Part shown: piece after piece, positions 57,869 through 64,000 of the stretch
Numbering within the stretch: position 1 is the stretch's first letter
Layout of the letters: each line of letters opens with the position of its first letter
DNA from: Candidatus Sumerlaeota bacterium
Lineage (GTDB): Bacteria > Sumerlaeota > Sumerlaeia > Sumerlaeales > Sumerlaeaceae
DNA: 64,000 nt
Assembly: GCA_017161655.1 (NCBI GenBank)
Contig: JADFCV010000005.1
Span: forward strand, 75,985-139,984
Reading direction: 5' to 3'
Notes under the pieces: generated by a model
Seen by the model: only the letters and a program-made list of their open reading frames with translations
The model's database searches: none
Told to the model about the DNA's origin: nothing
Made by a program: the position numbers and the translations under genes

Positions 57869-58894
57869 TCAACCCAAAAATGGCTTCAGGGCGAAAAAAC
57901 AAGCCGCCGAGACGAGGCCAGCACACGGGATAGTCAGGATCCAGGCCCAGACGATGCGCCCCGCTACGCCCCATTTTACTCCAGAGAGTTTCTGGGTCGC
58001 CCCAACACCCACAATGGCACCAGTAATAGTGTGAGTGGTCGAAACGGGAATGCCCAAGTGTGTGGCGAGAAACAAAGTGGAAGCCCCAGCAACCTCAGCG
58101 CAAAACCCCCCAACAGGTTGCAACTTTGTCAGCTTCATGCCCATGGTTTTGACGATTCGCCACCCACCCAGAGCAGTTCCGATGCCCATGGCGAGGTGAC
58201 AGGAGAAAATGATGGCGAGCGAAGCTGGATCGGTCAGTGACAGCTTTTTCTGAGGGGAAAAGGCACCTACTGCTACCAACAGAGCCACAATGATGCCCAT
58301 CGTTTTTTGAGCATCGTTCCCGCCGTGGCCAAGCGAGTACAACGCGGCAGAAACGAGTTGCCCCTTGCGAAAGAACTTGTCCACAGTGCGTGGGCGCCAA
58401 CTCTGGAAAATCCAGAAAACGAAAAGCATAATAGCGAATCCCAGTATCATCCCCAAAACCGGCGCGGCGGGGATAAACACCATCGTGTGCCAGAGGCGAT
58501 CCCAGCAAATGATATCAAGTCCGCCGTACGCAATGCCGGCGCCAGCAAAGCCACCAATCAGCGCGTGTGAACTACTTGTCGGAATTCCCCACCACCATGT
58601 AAGCAAATCCCAAACAATAGCCCCAACAAGCCCACACAGCACCACGTAAACGTAAATCGACTGACCACTTGTGATCTTAACGATCTTTGACACGGTGTCT
58701 GCGACCTTGGCCTCGAAGAAAAACATTGCGGCGAAATTGAAGAACGCGGCCCACATAACGGCTTGCCCAGGGGTCAGAACACGTGTGGATACAATGGTGG
58801 CAATACTGTTTGCACAATCGTGAAATCCATTGATGACATCGAAAATCAGAGCCGCCGCAATTGTCAGCACGACAACAACCAGTATGAAACTCAT
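57869..58894 (-). CDS. Low-affinity inorganic phosphate transporter (Pit family)
   Basis: 341-residue inner-membrane symporter with about ten helices. The two inverted PiT signatures are clear: GFHDCANSIATIVSTRVLTP with GIPTSSSHALIGG in the first half, and LGHGGNDAQKTMGI with GIPVSTTHTITGAIVG in the second. It moves metal-phosphate with protons. It begins 2 bases after the DUF47 gene, a frequent pairing. Confidence 0.94.
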   Translation of the reverse strand: MSFILVVVVLTIAAALIFDVINGFHDCANSIATIVSTRVLTPGQAVMWAAFFNFAAMFFFEAKVADTVSKIVKITSGQSIYVYVVLCGLVGAIVWDLLTWWWGIPTSSSHALIGGFAGAGIAYGGLDIICWDRLWHTMVFIPAAPVLGMILGFAIMLFVFWIFQSWRPRTVDKFFRKGQLVSAALYSLGHGGNDAQKTMGIIVALLVAVGAFSPQKKLSLTDPASLAIIFSCHLAMGIGTALGGWRIVKTMGMKLTKLQPVGGFCAEVAGASTLFLATHLGIPVSTTHTITGAIVGVGATQKLSGVKWGVAGRIVWAWILTIPCAGLVSAACFFALKPFLG

Positions 58895-58896
58895 GG

Positions 58897-59523
58897 TTAG
58901 GACGCCTCGATTGTGATGCCTTGAATGATGTTTGCCACGTCTTCGCAGCGATCGGATGCGAGCTCGAGAATCTCAAAAATCTCTTTCCACTTTATCACTG
59001 CAATCGGATTAGGCTCCTCATTGAACAAACGTGCCAGTGCACGCCTTAGGACAGTGTCGGCCTCGTTCTCAAACCCATAGATGTTCACGCAACATGTTTT
59101 GATCGCTTCGAGGTTGTCCGGACTGCGCATAAGCTTCAGCGCCTTTGAAATCTCTGTCGTGGATTTCACAAGTAAATCGGCGGCCAGACGCATCTCTTCG
59201 CGCAGCTCGTGAATTTCGTAAAGGCGCAGCCGCATGACGGCTGAATCGACCGCATCAATGATGTCGTCCATCCGCTTCATCAAGCGGTGGATGTCACCGC
59301 GTTCAATAGGGGTAATGAACGTTTCATGCAGAGCTTCTATGCACTCATGAGTGATGCGGTCCGTAGCGTGCTCGAGCTCTTTGATGCGCGTGGCGCGCTG
59401 GTCAATATCATTGCCACTCTCCGCGAGCTCGAGAAGCTCCTTGCAACCTTCGATGGTGAGTTCGATATGACGATCAAAAAAATCGAAGAAATCCGTTTTC
59501 TTCGGCAGCAATCGACGCAGCAT
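58897..59523 (-). CDS. DUF47/PhoU-like Pit accessory protein
   Basis: 208 residues, all-helical, PhoU-like. KKTDFFDFFDRHIE at the start, EHATDRITHECIEALHETFITPIERGDIHRLMKRMDDIIDAVD in the middle and ASDRCEDVANIIQGI near the end are typical, with E/DxxxD metal-binding repeats. Such proteins regulate the Pit transporter encoded next to them. It is transcribed first; tRNA-Pro lies in the same direction, further upstream. Confidence 0.92.
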   Translation of the reverse strand: MLRRLLPKKTDFFDFFDRHIELTIEGCKELLELAESGNDIDQRATRIKELEHATDRITHECIEALHETFITPIERGDIHRLMKRMDDIIDAVDSAVMRLRLYEIHELREEMRLAADLLVKSTTEISKALKLMRSPDNLEAIKTCCVNIYGFENEADTVLRRALARLFNEEPNPIAVIKWKEIFEILELASDRCEDVANIIQGITIEAS

Positions 59524-59726
59524 AGCTGATCAGCCCATCCTTTCGATCATCGAAACTGCTTGGCCTTGCGCGAGTAGGGGAGCGCCAGAAGGAAGTCCTT
59601 AGATCCAGTCAATTCTTGCCTTGTGTCGGGAAAGTTCTCTGGCTTTTGCACTCCCGACAGAACAGTACGACTTTGCCAAAAACAAGAGTCCAGAATTATT
59701 TTCGACAGCCGTGGGAAAAAAAGTCC

Positions 59727-59803
59727 TGGTCGGGGTGGCAGGACTTGAACCTGCGACCTCAACGTCCCGAACGTTGCGCGCTAGCCACCTGCGCTACACC
59801 CCG
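59727..59803 (-). tRNA. tRNA-Pro (anticodon CGG)
   Basis: 77 bases on the minus strand. The acceptor CGGGGTG pairs with CACCCCG. The anticodon arm CAACG-TTCGGGA-CGTTG reads CGG, the T-arm has GGTTCAAGTCC, and CCA is encoded at 59727-59729. Confidence 0.96.
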
Positions 59804-59997
59804 ACTTTTCGGTGCGAAATTTCCTAACGACAAAACTGAGCCTTTATTCACTTCGCATTCCCCTCCAATTTGATGTCTGAAATGAGCTGTAAGCTGGGGA
59901 CACAAAATGTGTGCTGCGCTCGCCACGAATCGTTCCCATGCGAACACAAAGTTTTTGTATTGGACTCAAAGATACATTTTCGTGAGTCTTGCTGGCC

Positions 59998-61950
59998 ATG
60001 ATTGAACGGCTCTTTGGCATAGGGCGTGAAAGCTTCCGGCAAGTCACCGGTTCACTGCGTTCTGATTTGGCACTTGCCCTGTTGGCAATGTTGCTTGTTT
60101 GCCTTCCACTTGTTCGCATTGGGCAACTCGAGGATTCGTTTCTTACGCCAAAATTAGCCTTGATGGCTTGGCTGCTGATTCCTATTGCGCTTGTCGTGTG
60201 TCTCCGCGCCTGGCGTGGGACGCTTAGATTGCCTGCGTTTCCACCGCACTCGATGCTTTTCATGCTATTTGTTGCTTGGGGCGGATTATCGCTCCTTTAT
60301 GCACGTTCCGCAGCTCTTGGTCTTTACGCCCTTGCCTATTTCAGTACCCTCCTGGTTCTCCACATTCTCACGTTGGCCATCGTTCGCGATGCGCGTGCGG
60401 CCTGGAGCCTTCTGGCCCTGGGCATTGCAACAGCCGCACTTACTGCTCTGTGGACACACGCCGAAGACTTTATGAAGGGGAATGTGTTTGGGCGGGTCAT
60501 GCCTCGTTTGCCTGATTGGCGCGGCTACCTTGCGGCCGGACTAGGAAACAGCGGACATATAGCCGGTTTTGTCGGCATGTTCCTTCCTGCTTCCCTCCTC
60601 GCTTTCCTCGCTACGCGCCTCTTTCCTGCTGCCCTGTTTGTGGCTATCTGCCTCATGGCTTCATCGTTGGTTGTGACCTGGAGTGTGGGATCGTCCGGAG
60701 CGACACTTCTCACTCTTGTTTTTTGCGCTGCTGTGATCCTTCAGCGCCATTATCGTTCTCTGTTTCACTGGAGCCGACTCGTAGGCCTCATTGTCGTCTT
60801 CGCTATCATATTAGCTTTTTATCTTTCACCTTTTCCTGGCAATCCCCATGCCCCTTCCCTTCTCACGGAAGCCTTCAGCTCCCAGCGCTGGGCAGAAGGC
60901 TGGCCAACTCGCGTAGCGATTTGGAAAACAACGTGGCACATGATTCTCCACCATCTGTGGCTTGGTGTCGGCCTTGGAAATTTCACTCTCGAGTATGTGC
61001 GCCAGATTGTCCCTTCCCTCCTCGCAGATCCGCATTTGCGGGCATACGCCGGGGCATACACGAACGAAGCCCACAATGAGTATCTGCAAGTGTGGGCCGA
61101 ACTGGGACTCGGGGGAATCGCTCTTTACCTAGGGATGTTTGTCGCGTTTTTTGTCCGGGCGCATCATTTATTCCACCGCGATGATGTCCCTCTTGCCGGT
61201 CGTCTTCTCGTTCTAGCAAGTGCGGCAGCAGTTTGCGTTTTCGCTCTTGATTCACTCATGACCTTCCCACTGCGGCTTCCTTCTCATGCAGGATGGTTTG
61301 CTGTTTTTCTCGCTCTGCCGGAATCCTCGTTGTCCCTGGAAAGCAAAGGGGACACGAGGGGCGTCGGGGCACGCGTTCACCGACTTTTGCCGCTCGCTCC
61401 CCTCTGTGTTCTTCTTTTGCTTCTGTCACTTGCCAGTGTCATTTTTGCGCGTCGCACGGTGGCGGAGTTCCTGTTCAAGCAGGGACGAGTCCTCGCGGAA
61501 GTGCCCATCACCACACCTTCCGGGGCTGTGGTTGTTCCGTGGCAGGCGGCAGAGGCCACTTTTCGTCGAGGGGTGGAAGAGCTGCTTCAGGGTGAAAAAG
61601 CCAAGGCGGAGCAAAGCTTTCAAGCAGCGCGCCAAATTCTAGAGCAATCGCCCTTCCCCGAGGTTGAAGTTTATTGGCGCAAAGCCCTGGAGTGGGATCC
61701 GCGCTATTCCAACGCCTCTAGCCGTTATGGGGCCCTGTTGCTCATGCGCGGCAATTACGCCGAAGCTCAACGAGTGCTGAAACAAACCTTGCTCGACCTC
61801 GAAGCCCACGAGGTGCACGAGCGACTCGGATTCGCCTATTTCTTCCTTGGTGACATCCGGACCGCTATTACTGAATGGGACCTCTGCCGACAGCGGCGTC
61901 CGCTTTTTGCAGACTATTATCGCGAGCTTATTCGGGCGGCCCAAAAATGA
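59998..61950 (+). CDS. O-antigen ligase/polymerase-like membrane protein with TPR tail
   Basis: 650 residues. About twelve transmembrane segments span residues 20-460. A large periplasmic loop contains WGLGVGLGNFTLEY-like text (LGVGLGNFTLEYVRQ) and AHNEYLQVWAELGLGG, the Wzy_C/WaaL signature with the H-N-x-x-L motif. The C-terminus (about 510-650) is TPR-like. It should join or polymerise lipid-linked sugars in the periplasm. The ATG at 59998 is preferred over TTG at 59989. The next gene overlaps its stop as ATGA. Confidence 0.85.
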   Translation: MIERLFGIGRESFRQVTGSLRSDLALALLAMLLVCLPLVRIGQLEDSFLTPKLALMAWLLIPIALVVCLRAWRGTLRLPAFPPHSMLFMLFVAWGGLSLLYARSAALGLYALAYFSTLLVLHILTLAIVRDARAAWSLLALGIATAALTALWTHAEDFMKGNVFGRVMPRLPDWRGYLAAGLGNSGHIAGFVGMFLPASLLAFLATRLFPAALFVAICLMASSLVVTWSVGSSGATLLTLVFCAAVILQRHYRSLFHWSRLVGLIVVFAIILAFYLSPFPGNPHAPSLLTEAFSSQRWAEGWPTRVAIWKTTWHMILHHLWLGVGLGNFTLEYVRQIVPSLLADPHLRAYAGAYTNEAHNEYLQVWAELGLGGIALYLGMFVAFFVRAHHLFHRDDVPLAGRLLVLASAAAVCVFALDSLMTFPLRLPSHAGWFAVFLALPESSLSLESKGDTRGVGARVHRLLPLAPLCVLLLLLSLASVIFARRTVAEFLFKQGRVLAEVPITTPSGAVVVPWQAAEATFRRGVEELLQGEKAKAEQSFQAARQILEQSPFPEVEVYWRKALEWDPRYSNASSRYGALLLMRGNYAEAQRVLKQTLLDLEAHEVHERLGFAYFFLGDIRTAITEWDLCRQRRPLFADYYRELIRAAQK

Positions 61951-63533
61951 CTCTTGCCACTCAGCCCCATAAGGGTCGTCGCCGGCTGATTCTCATTCTT
62001 TGTTTGCTTGCGGCACTCCTGCGCGTGGCAAAACTCGACACCATTCCTCCAGCCCTCTTTCGCGATGAGGCAGAAAAACTCTACAATGCGTTTTGTCTGG
62101 CTCATTCAGGACGCGACTGCTCAGGGCATCTGCTTCCACTCTTTGTGCAGGTTTTCGGCGTGACGACATCCGCAATCTATCAATATGCAACTGTGCCATT
62201 TGTCTGGCTCTTCGGGATGGGGGAGTGGGCCGCACGTCTGCCAGCTGCGCTCGTCGGGACATGCACTGTTTTGCTCACGTTCCTCTGGATCGAAAAAGCT
62301 CGTGGCACACGTGCGGCCATGTGGGCCGCAGTATTTCTTGCCTTTTCGCCATGGCACGTCGTGTTCAGCCGATGGGCCCAGCAGGGAATCTTTCTGCCTT
62401 TATTTCTGGCTGGAGCAATGAGCGCCTGGCAGATTTTTCTCCGCGGCAAGGGGGGAGCACTTGTTTGGGCGGCGATAGCTCTCGCCCTCGCATTCTACAC
62501 CTACGATGTTGCGCGTGCTTTTGTCCCTCTCCTTATGCTCCTCCTCTGTGTGCTTTATTGGCGCGAGTTATGCGCTCACTGGCGCTGGGCTCTTACCAGT
62601 GCTCTTGTATTCGTCATTCTTTCACTTCCCACGCTCTGGCTGCTTATCTTCCGCACAGAGGCTGCTCAGGCACGTTTTTCGCGGATCAGCATTTTTGCGC
62701 CTGGTCAGTCGTTCTCGTCCGTAATTTCGATGTTTTCTCGTAACTATGTGGCGCATTTCTCTCCATCGTTTCTCCTTTTACACGGGGACTCAGAACTTCG
62801 GCATGGCGCAGGCGTGGGAATCCTCACAGCATTCGAGTTTGCTGCGCTAATCATGGGAACGGTGGTTACGGCGCGTTCAAGAAGTCGCTTCGGCTGGCTA
62901 CTGCTGGGCTGGCTGCTTTGCTATCCTGTGGCGGCAAGTCTTACCCGTGAAGGAATTCCTCACGCGCTTCGATCAATTGTTGGTATTCCCGCAGTCCAGG
63001 CCCTTGCTGCTATCGGCGTAACGCGATTTGAGCGCTTGGCTAGACTCCGTTGGAAACGTTCTTTCACGGCTATTCTCCTGGCTATGCAACTCCTTACGTT
63101 TTTTCCTTTTGCTTACCGTTACTGGGGAGACTACCGGACACGGTCGGCCTGGAACTGGCAATACGGAGTAAAGGATTCGTTGGCCATCCTCGAACGCTTG
63201 GAGCCCGATCTTGACCGCATCGCCTTCTATCGAATTTTCGGAGCAGAGTATCTCGTTGCGGTTTATCGTCGCATCCCGCCATCCGAGTTCCGTCCGGATC
63301 GTCCCCGCATAGGCAAATTCGAATGGCTGCCTTTTGATCTCGATTTGGCAAGTTGGGCCCCTCTCCGTCAGGAAGCTGTCGCTGTTGTCACCGTTCCTGT
63401 CGGAAGACCTCCATCCGGGGTTGCATCCATTCCTATTCACGCCCCGAATTCAAAAGATGTGGTGGCGGTGATCTATTTGAACGAAAATGCGCTAAAACAT
63501 CTGCGTGACCATGCTCAACAAGTGTCCGATTGA
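61947..63533 (+). CDS. Membrane glycosyltransferase, ArnT/PMT (GT39/GT83)-like
   Basis: 528 residues. A basic N-terminus leads to about ten transmembrane helices; the first periplasmic loop has ALFRDEAEKLYNAF, with the Asp-Glu pair typical of GT-C catalysis, and FSPWHVVFSRWAQQG follows, a common mark of the family. The soluble C-terminus is about 130 residues. The ATGA overlap with the O-antigen-ligase-like gene implies coupled translation and a shared envelope-glycan pathway. The frame extends back to 61875 but that part shadows the upstream gene. Confidence 0.82.
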   Translation: MTLATQPHKGRRRLILILCLLAALLRVAKLDTIPPALFRDEAEKLYNAFCLAHSGRDCSGHLLPLFVQVFGVTTSAIYQYATVPFVWLFGMGEWAARLPAALVGTCTVLLTFLWIEKARGTRAAMWAAVFLAFSPWHVVFSRWAQQGIFLPLFLAGAMSAWQIFLRGKGGALVWAAIALALAFYTYDVARAFVPLLMLLLCVLYWRELCAHWRWALTSALVFVILSLPTLWLLIFRTEAAQARFSRISIFAPGQSFSSVISMFSRNYVAHFSPSFLLLHGDSELRHGAGVGILTAFEFAALIMGTVVTARSRSRFGWLLLGWLLCYPVAASLTREGIPHALRSIVGIPAVQALAAIGVTRFERLARLRWKRSFTAILLAMQLLTFFPFAYRYWGDYRTRSAWNWQYGVKDSLAILERLEPDLDRIAFYRIFGAEYLVAVYRRIPPSEFRPDRPRIGKFEWLPFDLDLASWAPLRQEAVAVVTVPVGRPPSGVASIPIHAPNSKDVVAVIYLNENALKHLRDHAQQVSD

Positions 63534-64000
63534 CGTATCATCATTCGACAGGCGCTACCCACCGGCGTTTTTCGAGCAACCAACACTGGAACTCGCACGC
63601 CAGCTCTTGGGCACCGTACTTGTCCATCGTTCCTCCGAAGGCATCACCGCAGGCCGCATCGTCGAAGTGGAGGCTTATTGTGGACCGGAGGATAAGGGAT
63701 CGCACTCATACGGCGGGCGACTTTCGGAGCGCAATCGCGCGATGTTTGGCCCGAAGGGGCATGCTTACATTTATCTCATTTACGGGATGTATTGGTGCTT
63801 CAACGTGGTAAGCGGTCCACCTGGTCTCCCGCAAGCCGTGCTTGTCCGCGCTTTGGATCCCGTTTTTGGTGAGCAGCTTATGCGCTCGCGCCTCAACGCC
63901 CCTCATGCCCCCATCCATTCCTTATGCCGTGGTCCGGGGAAATTGTGCAAAGCCATGGGCATCACCGGTGCCCTCTACGGGGAACCTCTTTGGGGTGACA
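63511..64000 (+). CDS. DNA-3-methyladenine glycosylase (partial, cut by window end)
   Basis: 163 residues are seen; the frame is open through base 64000. It is an AAG/MPG-type monofunctional glycosylase excising alkylated purines. The core reads GRIVEVEAYCGPEDKGSHSYGG, RNRAMFGPKGHAYIYLIYGMYWCFNVV and AVLVRALDP, and RGPGKLCKAMGI follows. The Glu in VEVEAY is the position of the general base. The ATG lies inside the end of the preceding gene (23-base overlap, another frame); the ribosome-binding site is weak. Confidence 0.93.
   Translation, partial: MLNKCPIDVSSFDRRYPPAFFEQPTLELARQLLGTVLVHRSSEGITAGRIVEVEAYCGPEDKGSHSYGGRLSERNRAMFGPKGHAYIYLIYGMYWCFNVVSGPPGLPQAVLVRALDPVFGEQLMRSRLNAPHAPIHSLCRGPGKLCKAMGITGALYGEPLWGD

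Overview
The window looks like chromosome from a Gram-negative, LPS-making bacterium of moderately high GC. Evidence for this is a heptose pathway (gmhB, rfaE2 and a GT9 heptosyltransferase), a Pal-type lipoprotein, lipoprotein signal peptides, and dapA plus asd for diaminopimelate. No phage, insertion sequence, CRISPR array or plasmid gene was seen. Gene order (rpsO-pnp aside) and the secreted proteins with DxNxNGxPDxCD calcium-type repeats do not fit a well-studied phylum. A Sumerlaeota (BRC1)-like or related lineage is my guess, by inference only; no 16S gene is present to test it.

Layout. 1-713 (-): start of a secreted protein made of exact-period 90-residue Cys-rich repeats. 1226-9535 (+): GT2 glycosyltransferase, gyrB, a lone PTS IIA protein, purine nucleoside phosphorylase, rpsO, pnp. 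9897-10502 (+): unknown protein with four CxxC pairs. 10572-18040 (-): tightly packed run of pteridine-reductase-like SDR, recJ, membrane glycosyltransferase, SAM hydroxide adenosyltransferase and a second membrane protein. 18164-20386 (+): LPS inner-core heptose operon, then rpmE, a secreted OB-like protein and a pentapeptide-repeat protein. 22504-24435 (-): FHA-GAF-sigma54 activator, divergent from an orphan branched-chain-type binding lipoprotein and an RdgC-like protein. 26424-28256 (-): tRNA-Lys, an IMPase-family phosphatase and dapA. 28500-30953 (+): orphan nucleoside-type ABC permease, membrane protein and rplA, whose leader resembles the L1 site of 23S rRNA. 31074-32099 (-): asd. 32543-33326: no gene. 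33404-41013 (-): two large secreted proteins, one an M4 metallopeptidase, sharing a roughly 640-residue C-terminal module. 41265-43267 (+): DUF362 protein and mazG. 43447-43903 (-): RNase P RNA. 43954-47316 (-): pal-btuF-btuD-btuC-like operon. 47518-47715 (-): CPXCG protein. 47860-49389 (+): secreted GHL10 protein. 49607-53199 (+): degenerate J-domain/TPR protein, grpE and dnaK. 53557-59803 (-): polA, ROK protein, Pit transporter with DUF47 partner, tRNA-Pro. 59998-64000 (+): O-antigen-ligase-like protein, membrane glycosyltransferase, 3-methyladenine glycosylase (cut by the window end).

The main themes are cell-envelope sugar assembly, core information processing (gyrB, rpsO, pnp, rplA, rpmE, recJ, polA, rnpB), stress chaperones and secreted calcium-repeat or protease proteins. 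The most unusual items are the duplicated secreted C-terminal module, the Cys-rich repeat protein, the candidate L1 autoregulatory leader and the chaperone operon whose J-like protein has lost the HPD motif. All functions are read from sequence alone; no database search was run.
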